From positions 68,681,105 to 68,745,104 of the forward strand of contig CM077643.1 in NCBI GenBank assembly GCA_039707465.1: a DNA stretch of 64,000 nucleotides. The letters run 5' to 3'. Source of the stretch: Rhabdophis nuchalis. Lineage: Eukaryota; Chordata; Lepidosauria; Squamata; Natricidae. Both the position numbers and the translations under genes were made by a program. The notes below the pieces were generated by a model. It ran no database searches and was not told where the DNA came from. It was given only the letters and a program-made list of their open reading frames with translations. Each line of letters starts with the position of its first letter. Position 1 is the stretch's first letter. This document shows positions 1 to 11,432 of this stretch, one piece after another.

Positions 1-1424
1 ATTTATTTTTAAATGACGCTGTGTTAGAAAATATTGGACAAAATATAGCCAACACTTTTTTAAAAGCCCTCAAAAAGTTTTCTATGGGTTTGATTTAGGT
101 ACATCTACTAAAATAAGATACTTAGAAGACATTATAGGAAGCATCATTGTAAATAAGATAACTAGTTAATCTAGTTCAAAGATGTCAGCATGTACTAGAA
201 GAAACGATAGACTCAGAAGGTCTCAATGTAAAGTATTTGAGGCCAGACAAGCCTATTATCAAAATAATATTCATATCCCCCAAACTTCCAAGACTGAGAT
301 ATGGATGAACAACTGCCTCCCTTCAAAAAACAAAACAAAACCCAAATTTAATAAAGGTGGAAGAAAAGAAAGTTATTTGCATAAAACGTGGTGCTAATAT
401 ATAACTATAACCAGAGTCTTAAGTGTTGGAGTAGTTGAACTTTTTTTTACAAGACTATCTTTTGCATCTACTGTATGGTAAAAGCAAGTTTTTTCAGTCA
501 TGCATTGTCTTCCACTATTAATACCATGAATATTCACCGACATATAGAGAGAACTTTATTATTGTGGCCAGGATGAAGTGGTTCTACTGGTTTCAGAAAG
601 GTATTTCTGTAGCTAAAGTGAAGACTGAATCTGATATCTTTCATTTGCAAAGCTTGAACTAACTTAATATAAATATTTCCCCATATATTTCTAATACCCA
701 CCCAAAGTATTTATGGTTCATATCTAGATTTATGAATTCAAGTCTTTGAAGAGCTATGATTTTTTTCCAGAAATCTTTATCTTGGTTACTCTTATTTTTA
801 TTTTTAGATATGCATTTATTGTTTATACACATGTGCACATGAATACACATATTAATAATTCTTGCTTTAATATAATTGCATATAAATGTAGCAATTGTAT
901 ATTGACCTGGGGATGGTTATCAAATGTATCAAATGAGCAAAAATTAGATCTATAGAATGCTGTTGAGTTCCAACTTCCTGAATATATCATTTCCCCTGAA
1001 AACCTTCTGTCCTATATTTACTTTTTACTAATGGGATTTTAATATTAAAGCTTTCTTTGAATATTAATCTTGTGGAAGCTAAAATAAATTTGTCTTCTTT
1101 TGCTTCAGAAGGTAGGCCTCAAAACAGAATATTCAAACTGTGTGAATTTTGCATAATTATAAGAAAGGAATTTGAGACTATAAAAGTTATCCTCTTCTGG
1201 AACAGACTCAGGAAACAATGAATTATTTCTCTTTTAAAAAGTTTTTGGCTGACTAGATTTTCAAATGTCAGAGCATTTTGGATTTTTTTGTAGCCTTGGT
1301 GGCCTGAATTTTTGTCAGCTACTTATTTATTATTGTGAATCATAGCCCTCGCCAATCTATCAAGCTCTGAAAGCTTACAAAATAAAGTAATAAAATCAAG
1401 TGTATGCATATTCCAAATAAATAA
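1..1424. other. AT-rich DNA, no gene recognised
   Basis: No open frame above about 70 codons that resembles a protein and no repeat family I can name. The short frames here are what AT-rich sequence gives by chance. Confidence 0.6.
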
Positions 1425-1735
1425 ATAAAGCCCTCCAAACCAACTCGGTCTAATGAACAAAAACATCACATAAAAGGTCCATCACAAACTCTAGCCCAAG
1501 GTCTGAAAGAAAAAACGGGTTTAAAGACCTTGATTAAATGATGTCAGGTTGAAAGCTGTACAAATCTAAATGGAAATGCTGTTCCTGAAGGCACTATGAC
1601 AGAGAAGGTCCACTTGATGGATCCATCTGGTGACATTATTTAATCAATGGGACCCAGATCAGGTCAACACAATTAGAATGTGTAGGATGGGCAGAAACTA
1701 CAGACTTGCAGATAACCAGGTTCTATTGTATGCTT
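1425..1735 (-). mobile_element. Decayed L2-type LINE 3' fragment
   Basis: Read on the minus strand, the stretch keeps the order of the L2 C-terminal region seen in younger copies of this window: the 'tgacagagaaggt' block (the AFSV part of the end of the protein), then a region matching 'cagataaccaggt'. The low-coordinate end begins with an AAATAAATAAAT tract, as expected for the 3' tail of a minus-strand copy. Many indels leave no reading frame. Assigned by similarity to the copies at 6960-8135 and 24778-26016; an old, degenerate insertion. Confidence 0.45.
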
Positions 1736-2334
1736 AAATTATTTCAACTGACAAATTAAGAATATCCTTATTTTGTTTTTATTGGCATAACTATAATTTA
1801 AACACATTTAATTTTGGCTTGCCAATACTCTTTGCAAGTCCAGAAAACACTAGCATTACAACAGTATAATTACTAATGATCATATTCATATTATCTCCTC
1901 AGTACTTCCTGAAAAAATATTAACAAATGGAAATGAGTTTTGTCAAACTCAGTGCTTGCCAAATAGTGGTGGGATAGGGTCATCAATTTCACATTCATCC
2001 CATTTTTATTTGCTAATAAAAAAGGCATATTACTCCATCAACCTTTTTTTTGAAGCGAATGTTGCATTTAAAAACAGATGACACAATAGGTCCATAGGCT
2101 AGAAATCAATCAAATTACTATGTTATCCTAACCTAAGGAAGCAAGGAAAAAATGTGTATTAAATTATGAGAGGAGTATCTCCTAATGGAGAACTATATTA
2201 GATTTTGAAATAATATCCCATGGGAAATAATATATATTCAAAATTTAGTCACTTTTTTTCTTTAACGGCTACAGTGTATATTGAAGTAAGCAGTTGTCAT
2301 ATCATTTTAAGGGAGAAAATTACTAAGACATAAA
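1736..2334. other. AT-rich DNA, nothing recognised
   Basis: No coding or repeat signal I can support between two L2 fragments. Confidence 0.55.
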
Positions 2335-2697
2335 GTAAACACCAGACGTAGGTCTGCGATCATGCGTAATTCAGGGGGGAGGTCATTCCAGAGGGCAGGA
2401 GCTGCCACAGAGAAGGCTCTCCCCCTGGGGGTCACCAGCCAACATTGTCTGGCCGACGGCACCCTGAGGAGGCCCTCTCTGTGGGAGCGGACTGGTCGGT
2501 GGGAGGTATTTGGCAGCAGGAGGCGGTCTTGCAGATAACCAGGTCCCATGCCATGGAGTGCTTTAAAGGTGGTCACAAGTATCTGGAAGCGCACCCGGAA
2601 AGCCACAGGCAGCCAGTGCAGCTCACGCAGGAGAGGTGTCACATGGGAGCGTCTAGATGCTTCCAAAATCCCCCACGCGGGATTTTGTGCAGCCGGC
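2335..2697 (-). mobile_element. L2 LINE C-terminal segment, inverted 5' part of one insertion
   Basis: The minus strand codes for the conserved end of L2-clade ORF2: [16 protein letters not shown], then [29 protein letters not shown] and [13 protein letters not shown]. This is the same block found in six other places in the window. The 3' UTR of an L2 directly abuts it at about 2698 but in the opposite orientation. The two parts therefore make one 5'-inverted insertion, the typical product of twin priming during target-primed reverse transcription. The upstream RT domain is missing (5' truncation). Confidence 0.8.
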
Positions 2698-2886
2698 CTG
2701 TCATAGTCTTTTAATTGGGTTTTAGTATTGGTTTTATAATAATGGGCCAAATTGTTTAATATTTACTAATTTGTTGTTTTAACTTTTGTATTTCCTCTTT
2801 TTATTGTGGCTGTTCACCTCCCTGAGTCCCTAGAGGGAGAAGGGCGGTATATAAATTAAATAAATGAATGAAATAAATGAATAAAC
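2698..2886 (+). mobile_element. L2 LINE 3' UTR and tail (sense part of the inverted insertion)
   Basis: Begins with the UTR block 'ttttaattgggttttag' that follows the ORF stop in the copy at 13850-14360, and ends with the L2 tail 'gggcggtatataaatt' followed by degenerate AAATAAATG repeats. This part is in plus orientation, opposite to the coding part at its left. Confidence 0.8.
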
Positions 2887-3166
2887 ATTTTGTAGTCTTT
2901 GTTTTGAATTTCTTCAAAATCTGAAAGCACCCAGAAAAGGGCCTTCTATCAGAAGCAAATTATCAATTATAACTCAAATAAAACAGCTGAATTTGAGGTA
3001 GGTGAAATGAATAAAAAATTATTCTTGTCCATTTGGCACATCCCTAGGTCAACCTATAGTTCAAAGGAAGTCTTACCAGTAATGTAGTCTAAATCAAATA
3101 AATAGTAATAAGGGTAACATACTGAATATGACCCAAATACCCGATTATACCACATACAATGGGATA
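2887..3166. other. AT-rich DNA, nothing recognised
   Basis: No feature supported apart from the 5-bp target copy 'ggata' at 3162-3166 belonging to the LTR that follows. Confidence 0.55.
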
Positions 3167-3447
3167 TGTTATGTCTTTGACTTACGACCGTCTGCAAGTC
3201 CTCAATATATGACTGTCAGTCCGGCAACGAAAGGCTTGTGCCTATTGGCTAAAGCCTGCCGGTCTGGAAGCGGGCTTTTCTGCTGTTTGCTATTGGCTGC
3301 CCTGCTTGACAGCTCCAGTATAAATAGCTGTCAAGCAGGGCATGGTGCTGATTTGTACATATTTAAGTTTTACCAGCTCTTCATTAATAAACACTGTTAG
3401 CGTTGCCTCAGCTATTTGTGCCTCATCTGTCCTCACAGTATTTTACA
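3167..3447 (+). mobile_element. Solo LTR of an LTR retrotransposon (family not identified)
   Basis: A 281-bp unit starting TGTTATG and ending TTTTACA, flanked by the 5-bp duplication 'ggata' (3162-3166 and 3448-3452). It has the parts of an LTR promoter in order: two inverted CCAAT boxes (ATTGG at 3244 and 3292), a TATA box (TATAAATAG at 3319-3327) and a poly(A) signal AATAAA at 3386-3391. No internal region is adjacent, so it is a solo LTR left by LTR-LTR recombination. The 5-bp duplication fits Gypsy-type or some endogenous retroviral elements; I cannot choose between them. The GC-rich centre contrasts with the AT-rich surroundings. Confidence 0.8.
3298..3342. promoter_or_regulatory. TATA box inside a perfect 17-bp inverted repeat
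   Basis: The arms 3298-3314 and 3326-3342 are perfect reverse complements (17 bp). The 11-base loop holds the first part of the TATA box, and the 3' arm starts within its last bases. This is the core promoter of the solo LTR. Expected transcription start is about 25-30 bp downstream of the TATA, just after the 3' arm. Whether the hairpin acts as a cruciform or is a relic of a palindromic protein site is inference. Confidence 0.75.
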
Positions 3448-3452
3448 GGATA

Positions 3453-4654
3453 TACGTGGCAAACCAAATTATTCCAAAGGGTAGTCCTTTGAGAAGAGAT
3501 ATTGATGTGGTGTTTCATTTAACAATCAGTCAATTTTTCAGACTTGAAATGAAAAGTCAAAAAGATGCTCTGGCTGATTTGAGCTGATTCTAATTTGTTT
3601 TTAATAGAGAACAAAAAATAGGAATTAGAAAATGTGTTACTTTTTGGAAGTAACCATTTTTAAGGTACATGCAGCCTTCCAAATAAATCCAAATTGCTTT
3701 TAGTGGGGGAAATTTAAAACAAGAATTGTAATGGAAGATTGAACACATCTCAGGAAAGTATCATATATGTTGGGGTTCAACTTATTTTGATTTAAATTAG
3801 ACCAATGTTTTCTCTCACATATAATCATGTGTACGAACCTCTTTTCAGTATGGGGAGGTGAGCTAATTGACTGCATTTTTAAACAAGAATTAAAAAAAAC
3901 TTTGGCCCTTTTACTTAACAAAGACTCTCCTGTGCCTCAAAGATGATTTTACAGTACTCCAGTGTATAATTGCAGAAAGTTTATTGCTGTCCTTTTTAAA
4001 AGGTAAGGAGGACAAAATTATAATATATTTTTCCTTCTGATGTTTTTGCGTTTCTGAAAAGTTTTCATTTGGGAAGTTCATGATCCAAACTGAGATAATA
4101 CTGTTAAATATTAATTCTCCTCTGACTTACTCTGCAGTTCTGTTTCTGAAGATCATTTCATAAAACCATATTATTATAGGAAGGCATTTAAGACATCAAC
4201 TTCAACCCCTTGTTTGGTGCAATAATCCAGATTAAGACATGTCTGGCAAATGATTGTACTTGATTGTACTTCAGTATATCATCTAGTGAGATTTCACCAT
4301 CTCCTGGATAATGTTTCCAATATCAACCTGCTCCATTAAGAAGTTTTTCTGCCTATTTTCAAGAGGAATCTGTCACATAAGTCCATTATTATGTACATTG
4401 CACTCTATAATAAGAAAGAACATGACTTGGCTTTCTGCGTGAAATCCTTTTAGAAGAATGTTATCCTTTCCTTTAAGTTCTTAATCTATTGTTCTTATTT
4501 CATTTCTTTGATTTCTTCTTTAAAACATGGACCAATTACACAGCACTGTAGTTAAGTACATGGATGCGATGGAAAGCAGAATAAAGTGGAATTAATACTT
4601 CTAAAGAAGCATTTGCTTTCTTGTTTGTTTGTTTGTTTGTTTAAACATAGACAC
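3453..4654. other. AT-rich DNA; possible very old repeat at 4180-4400
   Basis: No gene. The stretch 4180-4400 has the even base composition of a decayed LINE UTR but I cannot assign it. A (TTTG)n tract of about five units lies at 4621-4642. A short perfect hairpin is at 5097-5121, in the next interval. Confidence 0.4.
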
Positions 4655-4935
4655 CCATATTTCAACCAATTTGGGACAGTTCCCAATCAAAAAAATTAAA
4701 AGACTTAAAATCATTTAAAAAAATATAAAATATAAAACATTAAAAGCAACAAAAACCTGATACCAATCAGTGCTAACATGCCATCCATCTGACCTTTTCC
4801 CTATACTTGGGGGGAAGCCAGAACTTTAAAGTATTATGGAAGACTAAAAGGATGGAGGGCTTACTGAAATTCAAGGGGTAAGGTGTTCCACAGGTCAAGG
4901 ACTGCCACTGAAAAGGCATTCTAAGCATCTTTTAC
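4655..4935 (-). mobile_element. Old L2-type LINE 3' fragment
   Basis: Minus-strand similarity to the L2 C-terminus: the 'ggtgttccacaggtc' and 'actgccactgaaaaggc' blocks correspond to the WN-L-P and AFSV region of the younger copies. An A-rich stretch of AAAAT and AAAACC type lies at the low-coordinate end where the 3' tail should be. No open frame remains. Confidence 0.45.
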
Positions 4936-6957
4936 CTCATATCTCCAGTTTTTTCCTAATCTTTCTGTAGATACTGTGCTACTTGGGTCACATGGATTTT
5001 TTTCCCTGAAGCATACCTGAAACACATTCTTAAACTGTTCCTTTCCTGTGCTTTTAATGACTTAACTCTAAACTATTTTAAGAAAAAAAATTGTCAAGAT
5101 TGTGACATTTTGTCACAATCTAGTGACAAACTAGATTTGGGTATAGTACATTTTGGGTATAGTTTGGGACACTTTGGCCAAAGTATTCAGTCTCCTGAGA
5201 TAGGAGAAATAGTGATCTGTAGATGCAGCTGACAACCACAGCATAATTAATATTTGGCAAGTAGAATGGTTCTTCACGATTCTTCTACAGACAAGGAAAG
5301 AACTTGAGATCATCCACAAGTGCTCCAGATGCTAGTTTTTCATGAGGAAACTACAAAGCAGCAGTCTTGCATAGGTTTAAAGCTCTAAACTTATGCTGTC
5401 ACTTTTGAAAGGACATTAGGTTTTCATTCTTCCTTTCTAATCACTTTCAGAAATTACTTATTAACTGCTTTTTGTCTATTAGGAACCTTTGGATTGACAT
5501 GTTTTATAGCATTGGGTGAGTTTCCCTCAAACCCTAATAAAATAAGATTTAAATACAAGTTTAAGGACTATCTTTTGAATAAGAAATTGTTCAGTCTTTA
5601 TTGGATCTCTCCTGCTGCTGTGCCTCTCTAGCATATCATCCCAGGAAAGCAAGGTGGGTGGTCTTAGCAAACATCTATACCTTTATTTGTCCATCTGCTA
5701 CTCTATTTAAACAAAAAAGACTGTATGTATACAAAATTAAATTAAATTTGTATATACAAGTCAAAGCATCAAAAGCTGGCACCATAACAAGTTTTAAGGC
5801 TTTTTAAACAATATCTTATATTTCCCCCCCAGTTTCCCTAAATAGTCTTTTGCAGCACCTGCTGTAGCTGTTCTTTCTACCTAGCATTATAGCTACCAGA
5901 CTGCAGTGACCTGCAGAACATGCCTATTTTAAAACCAAGCAGGTTGTTTTAATTACTATTTTTCTCTGTGTTTCCTATTTTTCCCTTGTGCTTCTTATTT
6001 TTCCTTTTTCTAAATAAACAAATAAGACCACAATAAGTCCAACACCACACTGATATTTCCTCAAAAAAAAATATGGACTTCATTCTGTAGAAATGCATTA
6101 CTGTATTCATATGTTACGTGTTCTCCAAGGAAAGAACAGTACAGTTTCAATTTCTAGACCCAAAGACTAATAGTACACCACAACAATAGTGGCAAGTCAC
6201 ATACCTGAAATCCTGATATCTAGAAATATAGATAAATAGATAACTAGTCAAATTTCTAAAAATAACTTTTTGTTTCCCTTTTTACTCTTTTCGTGGGATG
6301 GTTAAACTTTTTGTTTAAAAAAAAGCTTTACTGCAAGTGTCTTATCATTGGAGGTGAGAGAAGATGCCACGCTTTGTTAGCTGATGTTTTCTGTTGTCTA
6401 GCTTTCCATCATATTCGAGTTTTTCTACCACCTTCCCTTCAAAAACTGGAGAAACGAGAGGAAGTATTTCATGATTTCTTCCCTTGAGATTTAATGGAAT
6501 CCTGAGAAGCTCAGAAGATGAAGTTATTAGATAATTGCTGAGTGAAAGACAAGACATTGATGCTCACTCGGCCACTTCACAACAACAGATACCGTCTTTC
6601 AGAATTTTATTGACATTCCATCTTTCTTTGAAAGCAACATTGAAAATAAAAAAAAATCATGATAATTAAAGAGAGAAAAATGTAGCGCTGCCATTGCTAG
6701 ATACTTTTTAGCAAGGAAGCCAGCATTAAGCAGCTCAAGTTACTGCCTACCTTTTAATAAACAACATAATTTGTTGTTGGGTGGGTTTCTTCCTTTCCTC
6801 ACTCTCTACTGAATGGTGGTTTTGATATAATATATTCTACCTCGCTGGAACTAGAAAAAGCCATTATTCTAGACAAATAATGAAACAGCAAAAGATGAAA
6901 CAGCATTGGCATGTATATTGGCATTGATGCTATAGGGCACTGCATACTGGAACAACT
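4936..6957. other. AT-rich DNA, no gene recognised
   Basis: About 2 kb with only short chance frames. A perfect 11-bp inverted repeat with a 3-base loop is at 5097-5121. Nothing else supported. Confidence 0.55.
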
Positions 6958-6959
6958 AC

Positions 6960-8135
6960 TTTACTTACTTTACTTTTATTTGATTTCTATACTGCCCTTC
7001 TCCCTTTCGGGACTCAGGGCGGTATATAGCCAGAATAAAAATGATGATACAGAATTTAAAAACAGTATTAAAAAGAAATATTAAATAATTGGCCAATATT
7101 TAAAAATCCCAAGCTAAAATCACTGTTAAAAATCCCTTTAAAAATCCCCAGAATTATGACAGCCCGGCAGCACAAAATAAGTGCATCTTCAGGGCCCGAC
7201 GGAAGAGATATAGGTCCAAGATTGTCCTTAGTCCAGGGGGTAGGTCATTCCAGAGGGCGGAAGCTGCCACAGAGAAGGCTCTCCCCCTGGGGGTCGCCAG
7301 CCGGCATTGTTTAGCTGACGGCACCCTGAGGAGGCCCTCTCTGTGGGAGCGAACTGGACGGTGGGAGATATTTGGTAGCAGGAGGCGGTCTTGCAGGTAA
7401 CCAGGTCCCTTGCCATGGAGCGCTTTAAAGCGCTTTAAAGGTAGTTACTAGTACCTTGAAGCGCACCCGGAAAGCCACAGGCAGCCAGTTCAGCTCGCGC
7501 AGGAGAGGTGTCACGTGGGAGCATCTAGAAGCTCCCAGAATCCCCTGCGCAGCCGCATTCTGAACTAACTGGAGCCTCCGGGTGCACCTCAAGGGAAGCC
7601 CCATGTAGAGAGCGTTGCAATAGTCCAGACGGGAGGTGACGAGGATTTGGGTGACCGTGCGTAAGGCATCACAATCCAGAAAGGGGCACAACTGGCGTAT
7701 CAGGCGAACCTGATAAAAAGCCCCCCTGGCCACGGCCATCATATGATCTTCTAAAGACAGCCGAGAGTCCAGGAGGACGCCCAAGTTGCGAGCCCTCTCT
7801 GCAGGAGCTAATGTCTCGCCCCTGATAGTCAGAGATGGTATTAACTGACTATACCGTGATGCTGGAAGCCACAGCCACTCAGTCTTGGATGGGTTGAGTC
7901 GAAGCCTGTTCCTCCCCATCCAGACTCACACGGCCTCCAGACACCGGGACATCACTTCTACGGCATCGTTGGGATGGTCTGGGGTAGAGATGTATAGCTG
8001 AGTGTAATCAGTGTACTGATGGAACTCTACCCCAAAACCACGGATGATCTCACCCAACGGCTTCATATAAATGTTGAACAGGATGGGTGAGAGGACCGAC
8101 CCATGTGGGACCTCACAACTAGACACAAGGACAGT
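6960..8135 (-). mobile_element. 5'-truncated L2 LINE (RT C-terminal half, tail)
   Basis: On the minus strand the copy enters the reverse transcriptase at the GSVLSPILFN motif, continues through [15 protein letters not shown] to the catalytic box, then RLNPSKTEWLW, RLDYCNALYMGLP, the C-terminal HWLPVAFRVRF block and a 3' tail (ggcggtatatagcc, AT-rich). The catalytic YADD-type motif reads YTDYTQ, so an essential aspartate is lost. The frame is broken near 7920 and again near 7420, where a 10-base repeat 'gcgctttaaa' is doubled. Dead copy. In native orientation the L2 endonuclease segment at 8815-9645 lies upstream of it on the same strand. Confidence 0.88.
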
Positions 8136-8759
8136 TTTTACCAAATGCCATTACACTGCTAAACTACTAATTCTCACAACACTGTCAAATATTTACTAAG
8201 ACTATTACTCTTCTTCTTCTCATCCTTTCTAGTACCTACCTTTTCCCACATGGCTATAACCTTGTTGCTTGTATCTTTACAATTTATATTATTTTATTGT
8301 TTCCTAGTATAATTTAATTGCTTATTAGTAACCTATGACTATCACTAAGTGTTGTACCTTATGATTCTTGATGAATATATTTTATTTTTTTTCCTTTTCT
8401 TTAGATACATTGAGAGCATATGTGCCAAAAACAAATTCCTTATGTGTCCAATCATACTTGGACAATAAAGAATTCTATTCAATAAAGAATATGTTGTGTA
8501 TTTATTTATTGTTTATTTTACGCACCTCAATCTACAGACTTGGTACAGCATGCAAAAGCCCATTCCAAGATGGATGCTGATAAAAAAATCATCTAGGGCT
8601 AATGCTTTTCATTATCTCTTTGTCATGTTCTCATTATATGCTAAATAAAAATAATAATTATCTCTTTTACAGGAACAGTGTGATAAACTTTTTTTTTTAC
8701 TAATGAGATAGCAGCCTTAACTTTCAGTGTTGAAACTCTGTTCTGTTTATGCTCTAAAG
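8136..8759. other. AT-rich interval between two L2 segments
   Basis: Separates the RT part (6960-8135) from the endonuclease part (8815-9645). The repeat end at 8320-8490 lies inside it. If the two L2 parts are one element, this interval is an insertion plus deletion; if not, it is ordinary flank. Confidence 0.5.
8320..8490 (+). mobile_element. LINE 3'-UTR-like repeat end
   Basis: The order 'ttatgattcttgatgaa', then 'cattgagagcatatg', then 'caataaagaattctattc' is a repeat end I recognise as recurrent in squamate sequence. It finishes in a poly(A)-signal-like AATAAAG and the start of an ATTCT-type tail. I cannot name the family with certainty; a CR1-like LINE is my best guess. Confidence 0.4.
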
Positions 8760-8812
8760 CAGGGCCCCCCAACCTTTGCAACTTTAAGTCTGAAGGACTT
8801 CAACTCCCAGAC
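8760..8812 (+). mobile_element. Broken hAT MITE, left terminus only
   Basis: The first 53 bases match the left arm of the palindromic hAT element at 47558-47692 (CAGGG...CCAACCTTTGCAACTTTAAG, then GGACTTCAACTCCCAGA). The right arm is missing and L2 sequence starts directly after it, so the element was cut by deletion. Confidence 0.75.
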
Positions 8813-8814
8813 CT

Positions 8815-9645
8815 GCCTCCATCACCACATCTAGCCCTACCCAGTCAGAGTCCAGCCCTTCTCAAATCTGAGTGATTTTGTCTTGCAGGTATTGTACAAA
8901 ATCCTCAGCTTTACCCTGCAAGGGGTCCTCCCACACTTCCATGTGTAAGATGGAGTGGGTCACCCTAAACAGGGTGGCTGGGCGATTTTCTGCAGATGCA
9001 ATAAGAGCGGAAAAGTAATTAAACTTTGCCACTTTTATCGCCACTACGTAAGTCTTGATATAAGACCTCACCAGTGTCCGATCAGATTCTGAATGGCTGG
9101 CCCTCCAACTGCTCTCTAAGCATCTTTTCTGGCGCTTCATCTCCCTCAGCCCCTCAGAGAACCAAGGAGTCAACTGGGTTCGGCACCAGATCAGAGGCCG
9201 CAAAGGCACAATGTGGTCCAGAGCTCCAGCAGCTGCCCTGTCCCATGCGGCCACCAGTTCTCCAACCGAGTCATGAGCCATAGCCTCAGGGAGTGTCCCA
9301 AGCTCCGTCAGGAACCTATCAGGGCCCATCAGGTGCCTGGGGCAGAACCACCTAGTAGGTTCCATCTCCCTGTGGTGGGGGGTAGCGGATTGGAAGTCTA
9401 GCCGAAGGAGCGAGTGATCTGACCATGACAAGGGTTCAATGGCTATATCCCCTCTTTCCAGATCCTTCAACCACTGACCAGAGACAAAAATCAAATCCAG
9501 GGTGTGTCCCCCGATGTGCGTGGGGCCTTGAACTAATTGGGTCAGGTCCATGGCTGTCATGGAGGCCATGAACTCCCGAGCTGCCTCCGACGCTTCACCG
9601 GCAGATATCAGATTATTGTCTGATAAATGGTTGTCAGCTGAGGCA
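8815..9645 (-). mobile_element. L2 LINE segment: endonuclease C-terminus and linker
   Basis: A minus-strand frame of 266 codons without a stop (8862-9662). It contains the C-terminal motifs of an apurinic/apyrimidinic-type endonuclease: PTHIGGHTLDLIF, then the catalytic SDH in PLSWSDHSLLRLDF. The conserved linker before the reverse transcriptase follows (LTPWFSEGLREMKRQKRCLE; SYIKTYVVAIKVAKFNYFS; ENRPATLFRVTHSIL). This region nicks the target DNA in L2 transposition. The N-terminal endonuclease half is absent, and similarity stops near 9645 after 'SADNH'. The open frame suggests a fairly young copy. Confidence 0.82.
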
Positions 9646-10857
9646 AAAAGCAGTAATAGCAATAATACACATTGGCGGAAATGAGAAGAAAATTTACAGA
9701 AAATTTAGTGTTTCCAAATGTTATTATACAACGATCTTTAAAAGTTGCATAAATTAATGAATCCCCCCTCCCCTTTGCAGATTGCAGAATTATGTAGTGA
9801 GAAAGGCTGAGAGTAGAAATCCACCTGCCATCTTAAATTCTCCCAGTGGCACAAAATATACCTGATAATACAAAACTTGATATGTTGTTTGAATGTTAAT
9901 GCGTGGGCATGTTTCCAGATGCAGATCTCTCTTCCAGTTAAAGCCTGTAGATTGCAAACATTAGGAGGCAGAGGCTTGATTGAACATGTTTCTTCTGAGG
10001 TTGATTGCAATTTAACTCTAGCATACCATTCACAATGAAAAGTAATATACCACTGAGTAGGCAGCCCTAACTATGGTTCGATATTAGAAGGAATTTGATG
10101 GAGAAATAATTTTATAGCCGGTCACCCCTCAGGCACACTTCTATCACTGATGCATTTTGATTTTTGTTATTCTTGATTTAAACACTATTTTGATCACTAG
10201 CTGTTTTAATCATGTCTCACTGTGTGTCATAGTGCATAGTTTGGCCGATCCAGGACTGTCTCTTCTAGAAACAATGATTAATTAAGAAATACAAAAGTCT
10301 TATCAATGAGGAATTCCCCTTACAGTGGCCTTTTGAAAACTATAATCTATGAGGATTTCTGAATCCTTCATTATATATTTGTTATAGAAACAGTTAAGAA
10401 ATAACATCTCTTTTCAGAGTCATACACATTCAGCATGAAATTAGAAAAAAAGCTACTTAAAAAAGTATGGATATAATGGAGAGGAAATGCATGAAAATAT
10501 TAGGATACTGGAAATAACTATTAGGAATGTGGTAAGTCTTTCTAAAAATCAAAAATTCTCCAAAGATTTCAAGAGATACTCCCCAAAAATCTAAAAATAT
10601 ACCAATGCCATATGAAGATCTGGAGGGGAAAATTTGGGCATTTTGCACTGATGTCAGATACCTTGATTTAGATGTAAACTATTTCTATCATATTTATTTT
10701 TTATTCATAACTTCAATTTATGCATCTTCCCACTTATAAAAAACTTACTTTCTATACATAATAAGCAAAGCAAATTGCTTTGCTTATTTGCAAATTGGGG
10801 GGAAACAAACCAGAATGTCACAGTTGCTGAAAAAATGGATCCAGAAACTAGAAAACA
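9646..10857. other. AT-rich DNA with a 29-bp palindrome
   Basis: No gene or named repeat. At 10760-10788 there is a perfect palindrome with 14-bp arms around one central base. Confidence 0.55.
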
Positions 10858-11320
10858 AGAGCCAGTTTGATGTCAGGCTAGAAACTGAGAAACTGTGAGT
10901 TCTAGACAGAGGTGGGTTCCGGTTTCTTCTACTGTCAGTTCACTCAGGGACATGCTTTGGGTATGGGCATGCTTGATGTACACTATGCATGCATGCACAT
11001 TACGTAAAAATGCTTCTATAGATGCAAAAAACAAGATGGCAGCACCTATGGCCCCACTGATAGAACTGGATCGGGGGCATGGCCAGCCGAGTTACTACCT
11101 ACTCAGCTGAACTGGGCCAAACCATTAGGAACCCACTTCTGGTTCTAGATCTGTCTTAGACATGAAACTAAGTGGGTGACTTTGGATCAACCACTCTCTC
11201 TTGCCCTAGGAAGAAGGTAAAGGCAAATAAGTTCTAAAAATCTTGCCAAGTAAACTAAGGGACTTGTCCAGGCAATCACCAGGAGTGAGGGCTAACCTGA
11301 AGGCATATACATCCATGCAC
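10858..11320 (+). mobile_element. tRNA-derived SINE, split by a hAT element
   Basis: Starts 'agccagtttgatgtc', reaches a B-box-like 'gtgagttctaga', and resumes after the hAT element with 'cttagacatgaaact', 'gggtgactttggatcaa' and 'ccactctctcttgcccta'. This order is that of a common squamate tRNA SINE with a MIR/CORE-like body. The right end is uncertain. The hAT element entered next to the B box, so the SINE is the older of the two. Confidence 0.6.
10907..11141. mobile_element. hAT MITE with 8-bp target duplication gttctaga
   Basis: Termini CAGAGGTGGGTTCC and GGAACCCACTTCTG are inverted repeats. The flanks 10899-10906 and 11142-11149 are identical 'gttctaga'. 235 bp, no transposase, so mobilised in trans. 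It interrupts the tRNA SINE. Its termini resemble those of the element at 50023-50173, so the two are probably one family. Confidence 0.88.
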
Positions 11321-11337
11321 ATTCAAGTGCACACATA

Positions 11338-11432
11338 ACAAAGAGAGACGGGAGGGAGAGGGGAGAGAGAGGGGGGAAAGAGGGAGGGAGGAGAGGGAGA
11401 GACAGAGAGGCAGAAAGAGAATGGGAGAGAAA
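11338..11432 (+). repeat. GA-rich low-complexity tract
   Basis: Purine-only run of (GAGAGG)n and (GGGA)n type, about 95 bases. Simple sequence, no coding meaning. Confidence 0.85.
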
